Origin: Rhodobacter sp.
GTDB lineage: Bacteria; Pseudomonadota; Alphaproteobacteria; Rhodobacterales; Rhodobacteraceae
Length of the DNA stretch: 64,000 nt
Direction of reading: 5' to 3'
Assembly (NCBI GenBank): GCA_030065095.1
Contig: JASJDP010000005.1
Span: 62,001 to 126,000 of the forward strand
The notes under the pieces are model-generated. The model was not told the DNA's origin, ran no database searches, and saw only the letters and a program-made list of their open reading frames with translations. This document shows, piece by piece, positions 56,776-63,894 of this stretch; the first letter of the stretch is position 1; every line of letters begins with the position of its first letter. Position numbers and translations under genes: made by a program.

Positions 56776-57229
56776 CGTCAGGCGATTCTCTCGATCCACC
56801 GGGAGCCTCGAAAAAAAACTATCCAGCCCGCGGAGGTTGCGGGCTGGACGAAAGGCGACACCCTATATCTCTTTGATACGAGACCGGATGCGCGTGAAAT
56901 TGCCCTCCCCCAATGCTTTCGGATTTCACGCAAAAGTTGATCGGTTTTTTGGAATTTGCTAAGCTGCCCGGGCCGACCGGTAATTCTGCCGTCTCGGTGG
57001 CGCGTCTGCCGCTTGATCGCAAGATCGTGGACTCTGAATTTGAGCAGGGGAGCTTGGCGATAGCATTGGTGATTGCCTGTTGGATAAGCATTGATGGATC
57101 TGTCAGGACCAACGCCCAGGGGGGTACACATATTGTTAGCGGCGGCATTTAGTGCCGGTAGTCGGGTTTCGGCCTGCGAGGCGCGCCTGTGATTTCAACT
57201 CTAAGACATAGAAAGGAGGTGAATTAGGT
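56776..57229. other. Intergenic region between the two halves of the biosynthetic locus
   Basis: No gene is certain. It contains the terminator-like hairpin at 56811-56847 and an inverted repeat GCGTGAAAT/ATTTCACGC (56892-56900 with 56923-56931) whose 22-nt loop includes the C-rich CCCTCCCCCA. A 79-codon open frame (56913-57152, plus) has no ribosome-binding site. The right end holds the promoter side of the peptide gene. Confidence 0.4.
56811..56847 (-). terminator. Hairpin with T-run in minus-strand orientation
   Basis: CCAGCCCGC (56823-56831) and GCGGGCTGG (56839-56847) form a perfect 9-bp stem. The adjacent run of eight A at 56811-56818 becomes a T-run on the minus strand, giving a textbook intrinsic terminator in that direction. 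It lies 36 bp after the monooxygenase stop, where it could also stop plus-strand transcription less efficiently. No minus-strand gene is evident upstream of it. Confidence 0.6.
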
Positions 57230-57424
57230 ATGGCCAACGATGACCCACGTGTCAGCCTTGCGAAAGCTGGTGAGTCTCCACTCAATCCAACGGATGTTCC
57301 AGCTTCGGTTTCGCAAAAGCTGCAGAAGTCTGACCCCGAGCCAGCGGCACTTCCAGCCGGCGTAGCGGCTCCAGGTTCGGATCCAGCTAGCAGACCAGCG
57401 AAGCCACTCGACGCTGTAGCCTAA
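57230..57424 (+). CDS. Small Pro/Ala-rich peptide with very strong ribosome-binding site
   Basis: 64 residues starting MANDDPRVSLAKAGESPLNP and ending in an Ala/Pro-rich tail (ASRPAKPLDAVA). AAAGGAGGTG lies 8 nt before the ATG, almost the full anti-16S complement, implying strong translation. The peptide has no Cys, no aromatic residue and no predicted globular fold. It sits between the monooxygenase and the synthetase-like gene. I do not recognise it. Possibilities include a scaffold or precursor peptide for the synthetase-like enzyme, or a leader peptide. Confidence 0.6.
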   Translation: MANDDPRVSLAKAGESPLNPTDVPASVSQKLQKSDPEPAALPAGVAAPGSDPASRPAKPLDAVA

Positions 57425-57454
57425 TCACAGCTTAGAGACCTAGCTGATAATATG

Positions 57455-57496
57455 GATGCCCTGGAATAGATGCCCTGGAAAAGATGCCCTGAGAGA
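57455..57496 (+). repeat. Three tandem 14-bp repeats
   Basis: GATGCCCTGGAATA, GATGCCCTGGAAAA and GATGCCCTGAGAGA lie head to tail, the last unit diverged at its end. They follow the small peptide gene by 30 bp. Function unknown; possibly slippage-derived or a binding array. Confidence 0.6.
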
Positions 57497-57500
57497 CAAG

Positions 57501-57531
57501 GCAGTACCCGATGAAGGATCACGGGTACTGC
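57501..57531 (+). other. Perfect 10-bp stem-loop in the leader
   Basis: GCAGTACCCG (57501-57510) and CGGGTACTGC (57522-57531) pair perfectly around an 11-nt loop. No T-run follows, so it is more likely an RNA structural element than a terminator. Confidence 0.5.
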
Positions 57532-57892
57532 CACAGCCTGCAAGGCGATCCGATTCCACTTTCCGAACGTCATCCCTGTGCCGGACCAACAGAGTTCGGC
57601 GGGCCGATTTCGGCCTCACCAAGACCGCACGGCCACGCGACTCTGGGATGCGTGTGTTTGCATGAAGGGAATGTTGGGCAGGTATGGATGCCTGCGCGAC
57701 GGTAGTCGGTACGTTGATTGCCGACGAGGGGCCTGCCGGATCGGCGGAGACCTGCCGAAGTGAAACTATGTGGAAGCTGACGATGATTTAAGGTTGAATT
57801 CTATTGACGCGAGGACCGTATTTCGATAGCACTTAAAAGTAAATGTTTGGCATCCTAAGCACTCAGGAGTGCCAACAAATATAGATTCGCAC

Positions 57893-57920
57893 AGAAGGCC
57901 AAATTTTATTTGGCTTCTTT
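57893..57920 (+). terminator. Intrinsic terminator upstream of the synthetase-like gene
   Basis: AGAAG-G-CCAAAT pairs with ATTTGG-C-TTCT: 11 bp with one bulge and a 3-nt loop, followed by a T-rich tail. It should end transcription coming from the peptide gene, so the synthetase-like gene needs its own promoter or antitermination. Confidence 0.6.
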
Positions 57921-57924
57921 GGTA

Positions 57925-57940
57925 TTCTCAATATTGAGAA
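57925..57940. promoter_or_regulatory. 16-bp perfect palindrome, candidate operator
   Basis: TTCTCAATATTGAGAA is self-complementary over 16 bp, directly after the terminator and about 36 bp before a TTGACA box. The core TCAATAT also occurs in the inverted repeat before the carrier-protein gene, so one regulator might bind both. Confidence 0.4.
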
Positions 57941-57975
57941 ACATAACGCGTAATCTACAACCTAAATGAGTGATG

Positions 57976-58004
57976 TTGACAAGCATACTACCTTAACGTA
58001 CTTT
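57976..58004 (+). promoter_or_regulatory. Candidate sigma70 promoter for the synthetase-like gene
   Basis: A perfect TTGACA (57976-57981) is followed after 17 bp by TACTTT, a weak -10 match. It lies 70 bp before the proposed start and after the terminator, where a promoter is needed. Confidence 0.35.
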
Positions 58005-58074
58005 CCTTTTTGTTGATTGTTATCGTGTTGTTTTGCCATGCGATACTTCCCGAGGCGCGGAGGGAATTTGGAAA

Positions 58075-60363
58075 TTGTTGACGACCACGTACCTACCTCG
58101 TGAGATTGACAGCCGGTGGCAGGATCGCTGGCGGGACGAGGACGTGTTTGCAACCAAAATCGTCCCCGGACGCCCCCGGTTTTATGGCTATGAATATCCG
58201 CCTTTCCCCAGCGGTTCGCTGCATATGGGGCATGTCCGGAATTACACGATCGGCGACACGCTGGCGCGCTACAAGCGCCTGCGCGGTTTCAACGTGCTTT
58301 ATGTTCAAGCCTTTGATTCGCTTGGCCTTCCGGTCGAGGATGCGGCGGCGAAAACCGGGAAGTCACCGGCCGAATGGCTGGATGAATGCATCGCGCGGAT
58401 GACGGGCGAGCTGCTGCGCCTTGGCCTCAGCTACGACCGCGCCAAGTTCTTCTCGTACCACGACCCGGACTACTACAAGTGGACGCAATGGCTGTTCCTC
58501 AAGCTCTACGAGGCGGGGGCGATCTACCGGTCCGAGAACTGGACGGACTGGTGCGAGGATTGTCAGACGGCCGTCGCGTTCGAACAGATCGTCGACGGGT
58601 GTTGCTGGCGCTGCGGGACCGAGACGGTGCAGAAGCAGATGCCGCAATGGTACATCGACATCAAAGGCATCGCCCAGGAGCTTTTGGACGGGCTGGAAGG
58701 GCTGGACTTTCCGGCCGATGCGGAACAGCGGCAGCGCAGCTGGATCGGCAAGACACCCGGCCTTTACGTCACCTTCGACGTCGATGGGCTGGACCTGAAG
58801 CTGGACGTTTTCGCGACGCAGGTCGCCACCATTTACGGAACGACCTTTCTTGCCGTTGCGCCTGAGCATCCGCGATTGGCCGACCTCGTGCATGGGACGG
58901 TTGGCGAGTCCCATGTGCTCGAGGCGGCGCAGGAAATGTGCACAATCCCGCGGGTCGAGCGGATGAAGGCGCCCGGTGAGCCAGGCGCGCGGCTGGAACG
59001 CAAGGCCGTGCATCCCCTGACCGGAGAGACGATTCCGATCTACCTGGCGCCCTATGTCCCCGGCGACGTGGATACCGGCGTTGCGTTGGGCTGCCCGGCG
59101 CATGACATGAGCAGCTTCCGCTTCGCCCGGACGATGGAGATCCCGTCGGTTCAGGTGATCGCGCCCCCCGGCGGCGCCTCGGAGGACCGGGACGAGGTCT
59201 ATACCGGCGACGGGCGGCTTCTGAACAGCGGCCCGCATACCGGGCTCGACCGGGCCGCGGCCGAACAGGCCATTGCCGACGATTTGATCGCGCGGGGCGC
59301 GGCGCGGCGCGACGCGTCCCTGCGAGTGCGGGACTGGTGTATTTCGCGCCAGCGCTACTGGTCGGCGCCGATTCCGATCGTCTACTGCGACGCCTGCGGG
59401 ACCGTGCCGGTGCCCGAAGACGACCTTCCCGTCATTTTGCCGACGGAAGGCGTTGCGCTGGACGTCGCCGGCAACCCGCTGGAACACCACGAGCCGTTCA
59501 TGGCGGTCGCCTGCCCGAACTGCGGGGCCGCGGCGCGGCGCGAGGCCAGCACGCTGGACACCTTCGTGAACAGCTCGTTTTCCTATATGCGGAACTGCAA
59601 CCCCGACTATTCTGAGGGTATGTTCGACCCCGAGGCGGTCGATTACTGGATCCCCTGCGATCTCGATATCGGCGGCAAGGAAAACATAACCGTCGCCAAC
59701 TTTCCCTTCCGCGCCATTTTGAACTGGCTGCACCGGCTTGGTCTGTCGCGCAAGCCCGAACCCTACAAGGGGTCGCTGTTCCATGGCCTCGTTCTCAAGG
59801 ACGGGCACAAGATGTCGAAATCGCTCGGCAATATCATCCAGCCCGGCGACCTGATCGACGACTATGGCGCCGATGCCGTCCGTTTCCAGAGCATGTGGGC
59901 GGCACGGCCCGACAACGACTATAACTGGTCGGACGAAAAGGCCGCGGCCGCGCGGCGGTTTCTGAATGGGGTCTGGAACACCGGGATAGAGATCGTCGAG
60001 ATGGTTGGGCCAGCTGCGGCTGCCGGCCCCGACCTGGACCGGCTGACGAAGGCCGAGCAAAAATTCGCAAGAAGTGTAGAAATCGGATCAAGCAAGATCG
60101 AGTCGAGTTATGACCGGATCGAGCTGCAGGCGGTGTGTAACGATCTGATCATGCTATGGGACAAGATCAGACGGTTTTGGTCCCGCGCGCAGGCACATCC
60201 GACCCCGTCAAATCAGCGGCTGCTACGGCGGGCGCTGTCGAACTTCCTGATCATGCTGAACCCGATCTCCCCGCACATAACCGAAGAACTTTGGCACAGG
60301 CTAGGCAATCAGCAGATGCTTGCCGAGCAGACGGACTGGATCGATGGACACAATACACCTTGA
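58075..60363 (+). CDS. Leucyl-tRNA synthetase paralogue with altered pocket, degenerate editing site and no C-terminal domain
   Basis: About 762 residues from TTG 58075, 10 nt after GGAGGG; no ATG fits. HIGH is intact (FPSGSLHMGHVRNYTIGD, about residue 50), as is KMSKS (GHKMSKSLGNII, about 579). The leucine pocket is not: against E. coli LeuRS, recalled from memory, M40, L41 and Y43 become Tyr, Pro and Phe, and the YIGGIEHAIMH block becomes DIGGKENITVA (about 528), losing Y527, H533 and H537. In CP1 the editing motif TTRPDT reads ATQVAT (about 245) and HDQRD reads HDMSS. The protein ends at NPISPHITEELWHRLGN plus 20 residues, about 90 short. Housekeeping leucylation is therefore unlikely. The end overlaps the adenylation gene by 20 nt. 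Confidence 0.9.
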   Translation: MLTTTYLPREIDSRWQDRWRDEDVFATKIVPGRPRFYGYEYPPFPSGSLHMGHVRNYTIGDTLARYKRLRGFNVLYVQAFDSLGLPVEDAAAKTGKSPAEWLDECIARMTGELLRLGLSYDRAKFFSYHDPDYYKWTQWLFLKLYEAGAIYRSENWTDWCEDCQTAVAFEQIVDGCCWRCGTETVQKQMPQWYIDIKGIAQELLDGLEGLDFPADAEQRQRSWIGKTPGLYVTFDVDGLDLKLDVFATQVATIYGTTFLAVAPEHPRLADLVHGTVGESHVLEAAQEMCTIPRVERMKAPGEPGARLERKAVHPLTGETIPIYLAPYVPGDVDTGVALGCPAHDMSSFRFARTMEIPSVQVIAPPGGASEDRDEVYTGDGRLLNSGPHTGLDRAAAEQAIADDLIARGAARRDASLRVRDWCISRQRYWSAPIPIVYCDACGTVPVPEDDLPVILPTEGVALDVAGNPLEHHEPFMAVACPNCGAAARREASTLDTFVNSSFSYMRNCNPDYSEGMFDPEAVDYWIPCDLDIGGKENITVANFPFRAILNWLHRLGLSRKPEPYKGSLFHGLVLKDGHKMSKSLGNIIQPGDLIDDYGADAVRFQSMWAARPDNDYNWSDEKAAAARRFLNGVWNTGIEIVEMVGPAAAAGPDLDRLTKAEQKFARSVEIGSSKIESSYDRIELQAVCNDLIMLWDKIRRFWSRAQAHPTPSNQRLLRRALSNFLIMLNPISPHITEELWHRLGNQQMLAEQTDWIDGHNTP

Positions 60364-61948
60364 AGACAGGGTAGACCCGGCGGAGCCCTGGATCGGTGAA
60401 AATTTCACCGATGCGATACGGTATCACGCCCGGCACTTGCCCGGAAAATGCGCGCTGTCGGATTCGCGGGCACAGTTGACCTATGCCGAGCTGGACCGGT
60501 TTGCCGACCGCTTTGCCCTGCACCTGCAGACCCTGGGCTGCAAGCCAGGCGATCATGTCGTGATGCTGGCAAGCCGCCGGTCCGTTCTGGTTGCCGCGAT
60601 CGTGGGCACGTTCCGGTCGGGGTGCGTTCACGTTCCTCTGGACCCGCAGATGCCGGCCAGCCGGGTGGAATACATTCTGGAAGATATCACGCCGGCCGTT
60701 GTGATCACCGAAGCCGAGCTGCACGACACCGTTACAGGATTCTTGCCCGACAGTGCCAGCGTGCTGCTGGTCAGCGATCTCGATAAGCTTCTGGCAGAGG
60801 TGCTTGCAGACAAGACGGTGCCGGATGTGGACCTGCCCGCCTTCGATCCCGAAGCGTCGGCCTATTGCATCTATACGTCCGGGTCGACGGGACGTCCGAA
60901 GGGCGTGATCATTGCCCATGCCAGCATCGCGCCGTTCTTCGAGGGCTCGCGCGAGATTTACAATGTCAGGCAAAGCTCGATCTGCGCGAGTTTTTCGCCT
61001 TTGCATTTCGACGTGTACCTGATGGACATGCTGTTTCCGCTGTATGAAGGCGCGGAGTTGCATGTCCACGATGACGCCGTCGTGCCGGATTTCATGTTCG
61101 ACCTGCTCAAGGCCAAGCGTGTCACGCATCTTTCCGCATGGGGCATGATGCTGGGCCTGATCGCGCAGGCCGAAGAGTTCGGGCCCGGCGCGCTGCCTGA
61201 GGTCAAGACCATTCTCTCTGGCACCGACGTTCCGGACATCAAGACCGTCCAGCGATGGCTGCATGCGGGCACCGGCGTTCGTGTGATCAACGCCTACGGC
61301 CCGACCGAGGTCACCTGTGCGTCCACCGCGCAGATCATCGAGGACTTCGAGCCCGACCGGAAGCAGCTTTACCCGATCGGCAAGCCGTTGAAGCACGTGC
61401 ATGCGGTGCTGGTGGACGACAACGACCAGCCGATCACCGAGAAGGGCGTCTATGGAGAATTGCTGGTGGGCGGCGTGCAGGTGATGAAATCCTACCGGAA
61501 CCGTCCCGAGGAATCGCAGGCGCGGCTGACCGTGCGCGACGGCATCCGATTCTACCGCACCGGCGATATCTGCGAGTACCTGCCGGATGGTGCCCTGTTC
61601 TATCACGGGCGCCGCGACAACGAGGTGAATATCGGCGGTCGCCGAGTGCACCTGAACGAGGTCCAGAGGGTGGTTTGCAGCGTCTCGGGCGTGCACAGCG
61701 CCGAGGTCGTGACGCTCGACTCGGAATTCGGCGAAAAGATCCTTGTGGCCGCGGTTCTGCCCGAGGCCGCGCGGCGCGCCGATGGCGATGCTTTGGTTTC
61801 GCCGATCAAGACGCGGCTGACGGAAGAGCTGCAGGCCTACATGATCCCACGCCACGTTGTGGTGTTCGAAGAATTTCCGCAACTGTCGTCGGGCAAGACC
61901 GACCGCAAGACCCTGACCACAATGCTCGAAAAACAGATGTCGCAGTGA
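60344..61948 (+). CDS. Stand-alone amino-acid adenylation enzyme (NRPS A domain)
   Basis: 534 residues from ATG 60344, inside the end of the synthetase-like gene. A-domain core motifs are in order: YTSGSTGRPKGVIIAH (A3), SPLHFDVYLMDML (A4, with the Asp that binds the alpha-amino group), NAYGPTEVTCAS (A5), YRTGDICEYLPDG (A7), GRRDNEVNIGGRRVHLNEV (A8) and SSGKTDRKTL with the A10 lysine. No fused carrier or condensation domain follows. It should activate an amino acid and load the separate carrier protein. The specificity code cannot be read reliably without alignment. Confidence 0.93.
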   Translation: MDTIHLEDRVDPAEPWIGENFTDAIRYHARHLPGKCALSDSRAQLTYAELDRFADRFALHLQTLGCKPGDHVVMLASRRSVLVAAIVGTFRSGCVHVPLDPQMPASRVEYILEDITPAVVITEAELHDTVTGFLPDSASVLLVSDLDKLLAEVLADKTVPDVDLPAFDPEASAYCIYTSGSTGRPKGVIIAHASIAPFFEGSREIYNVRQSSICASFSPLHFDVYLMDMLFPLYEGAELHVHDDAVVPDFMFDLLKAKRVTHLSAWGMMLGLIAQAEEFGPGALPEVKTILSGTDVPDIKTVQRWLHAGTGVRVINAYGPTEVTCASTAQIIEDFEPDRKQLYPIGKPLKHVHAVLVDDNDQPITEKGVYGELLVGGVQVMKSYRNRPEESQARLTVRDGIRFYRTGDICEYLPDGALFYHGRRDNEVNIGGRRVHLNEVQRVVCSVSGVHSAEVVTLDSEFGEKILVAAVLPEAARRADGDALVSPIKTRLTEELQAYMIPRHVVVFEEFPQLSSGKTDRKTLTTMLEKQMSQ

Positions 61949-62126
61949 AAAGGGAGGAGACCGCAACGATGCGCTGAGTCCGAAAGTGTCTGGCTGCCAC
62001 CGCGCCCAGTTCCGGCCCGATTGCCGGGCGGGAGGGTTGCAGATCGCCAGGCCCTGCCGAACCCGGACACGTTCAGCGAAAGAAAATCGCCTCATATCGA
62101 AGACGCCGGTTCGACGTCTTCCCTGA

Positions 62127-62315
62127 GCACCCGTAGCTTAATTGGCAAGAGGCGGCCCCAGCAGAAGATTCGGAAACCTTGGCAACGAAATAAACAGTCA
62201 CCCAGGGCATCGCTGTTAATTTACGAGCCATTGCGGAAGGTTGGAGCTGCGGCTACCCAAAAGCACCGGACTTGGAGGCCGGAGAGTACGGGTTCAAATC
62301 CCGTCGGGTGCTCCA
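62127..62315 (+). tRNA. tRNA-like gene with ~110-nt structured insertion in the D loop, anticodon TGG
   Basis: The ends form a perfect acceptor stem (GCACCCG 62127-62133 with CGGGTGC 62305-62311), then T73 and an encoded CCA. The T arm is ACGGG-TTCAAAT-CCCGT. The anticodon arm is CCGGA-CTTGGAG-GCCGG (one A-G mismatch), anticodon TGG with A37. The D arm GCTT...AAGC is split: after AATTGGCAA about 110 nt intervene before AAGC. The insert can fold on itself (GGCGGCCCCAGC with GCTGCGGCTACC, AACCTT with AAGGTT, AACAG with CTGTT). T73 and G1-C72 differ from proline tRNA identity. It lies about 180 bp after the adenylation gene. It could be a degenerate tRNA or a dedicated RNA of the locus. Confidence 0.6.
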
Positions 62316-62755
62316 CCTCTCCCCGCTCCTGCCGCTGTCGCAGCGACCGGCGACGACCGCCACTGTGTCCTGTCCTGAACTGCCGGCGCGCTGCCCGCGT
62401 CGGCGCAAGGGCTGGTCTTTGACGGAAATCCCCCATAGCGCCCCATACCACCCAAGACTCCGCGGCCGTCCTCTGTCACGCAACCGCGCGACATGGAACG
62501 AACCGGCCATGGTTGCACGCCAGCCGATCATCGGGCGCTTACCCAGATCGTGGCGCCGACGCTTTACGTCATCTCCTTCCGTGCGGACCGCCATGTCGTC
62601 CGGTCCGCGCAGGTTTCGAAATCTGCCTCAGTCAACCGGCGCCGGATCGTGCATCTGTGCTCACATCGCGTCGCGCCGGGCCTCCAGGAAGTCACGATGG
62701 TCGTTCAGAGCCGGCAAAGGTTCGAATTCCACCTGCATCGCGATAGTTTCCGTCC
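62316..62755. other. Intergenic stretch before the AraC regulator
   Basis: 440 bp of GC-rich sequence after the tRNA-like gene. Open frames exist on both strands, but none has a ribosome-binding site or recognisable domain. I see nothing functional in it beyond the presumed promoter of the regulator at its right end. Confidence 0.35.
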
Positions 62756-63769
62756 ATGGGCTGGATTTCCGTTGTCTTCGTTCACAAGGTGATCGACGCG
62801 GCGACCGTGAATGTGGATGCGGGCGTTGCGCGCCGTCAGGTGTTGTTCCGATCGATCGGTGTCGATCCCGAGGCTCCGGTCGATCCCAAGCGGATGATCT
62901 CTGACGTTGAATTCTTCGGTCTGCTCGAACGTGTCGCGGCGGGGAATGATGAAGGCCGTTCAATTCCTGTCCGTATCGGTGCGTCCATGCGATGCGACGA
63001 CTACGGCGCTTTCGGCTTGGCCTTCAAATCCGCGCCTGATCTGCTGGGGTCGTACCGGCGGGTCGAGCGCTTCGGCAAGGTCGTCACCTCGATTGCGAAC
63101 TTCCGTGTCCTGCCCGGGAACGGGACGGTGCGGATGGAGGTCATCCCGGGGCCGGACCTCTGCTATGGGCTGACGATGACCAACGAATTGGCGGTGGCGG
63201 CGGCAACGGCGCTGAGCCGGGAGGTTGCCCAGGGGGATTTCGCCCCGGCTGCCGTTCATTTCACCCACGCTGCACCGAACGACACCTCTGTGCAGCAAGC
63301 TCACTTTCGGTGTCCGGTTCACTATGGATCCGATCGCGATGCGCTCGAAGTGAGCCTTGCAGCGGCGACAAAGCCGAACCGTCTTGGCGACGCGGGCATC
63401 GCCGCCTTCTTCGACGCGCATCTGGACGAAGAACTCAAGGGGATTGAGGACCCGTCCGGCCTGTCCCGCCGCGTTCTGGACCAGATCGGCGATGCGCTCA
63501 GCGAGGGCGTTCCGACGCTCGCCCAGGTCGGGGCACGCCTTGGGATCAGCGGCCGAACCCTGCAACGGCGTTTGGCCGAAGTGGACCTGGCGTATCAGGA
63601 TCTGGTTTCGGAAGCCCGCCGAACACTGGCCAAGCAGTTCCTTCGCCAGACTGACTATGCCCTCGCCGAAATTGCGTTTCTGACCGGATTTTCGGATCAG
63701 AGCACCTTCACACGCGCGTTCAAGCGGTGGACCGGCCAGACGCCGGCAAGCTACCGGCGCGAGGGCTGA
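62756..63769 (+). CDS. AraC-family transcriptional regulator (OruR-type)
   Basis: 337 residues. The N-terminal 200 residues match the arabinose-binding-like domain of the OruR/ArgR subgroup (RQVLFRSIGVDPEAPVDPKR, then YGAFGLAFKSAPDLLGSYRR). The C-terminal AraC DNA-binding domain has two helix-turn-helix units: LAQVGARLGISGRTLQRRLA and LAEIAFLTGFSDQSTFTRAF, then KRWTGQTPASYRR. The start is uncertain because no good ribosome-binding site precedes it. It may control the downstream NmrA-like gene or the biosynthetic locus. Confidence 0.9.
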   Translation: MGWISVVFVHKVIDAATVNVDAGVARRQVLFRSIGVDPEAPVDPKRMISDVEFFGLLERVAAGNDEGRSIPVRIGASMRCDDYGAFGLAFKSAPDLLGSYRRVERFGKVVTSIANFRVLPGNGTVRMEVIPGPDLCYGLTMTNELAVAAATALSREVAQGDFAPAAVHFTHAAPNDTSVQQAHFRCPVHYGSDRDALEVSLAAATKPNRLGDAGIAAFFDAHLDEELKGIEDPSGLSRRVLDQIGDALSEGVPTLAQVGARLGISGRTLQRRLAEVDLAYQDLVSEARRTLAKQFLRQTDYALAEIAFLTGFSDQSTFTRAFKRWTGQTPASYRREG

Positions 63770-63894
63770 TCGCCTTTTGCGAAGTGCGCCGTCCCGATTG
63801 GCGTGCCGGGCCAAAACACTGGCGCGCGGTGCAAATACCGCAGCCGGTCTCCGCCGTAATCCCTTGGGCACTCGTTCAGACAAGGGAGACCCCA

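Larger units (their letters stand above)
57425..58074 (+). other. Long structured leader region before the synthetase-like gene
   Basis: These 650 bp hold no convincing gene; the short open frames around 57456-57763 lack ribosome-binding sites. Features in order are three 14-bp repeats, a 10-bp hairpin (57501-57531), a TTGGCA/TGCCAA hairpin (57847-57875), a terminator (57893-57920), a palindrome (57925-57940) and a candidate promoter. From 57780 on the DNA is strongly AT-rich. Confidence 0.5.

Noticed and set aside
56913-57152. A 79-codon plus-strand frame with a hydrophobic stretch
   Set aside because: It has no Shine-Dalgarno, and its start lies inside the loop of an inverted repeat. It is kept as a remark in the intergenic entry only.
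57456-57763. Several 60-70 codon open frames after the small peptide gene
   Set aside because: There is no ribosome-binding site, codon use is poor and they overlap repeats and hairpins.
58075-60363. Housekeeping leucyl-tRNA synthetase, or a simple resistance copy
   Set aside because: The leucine pocket is changed at six positions, the editing motif is degenerate and the C-terminal domain is absent. A resistance copy would have to keep leucine charging.
62127-62315. tmRNA (ssrA)
   Set aside because: Alphaproteobacterial tmRNA is two-piece and permuted, with a coding segment. Here the acceptor, T and anticodon arms form a normal cloverleaf interrupted only in the D loop, with no tag frame.
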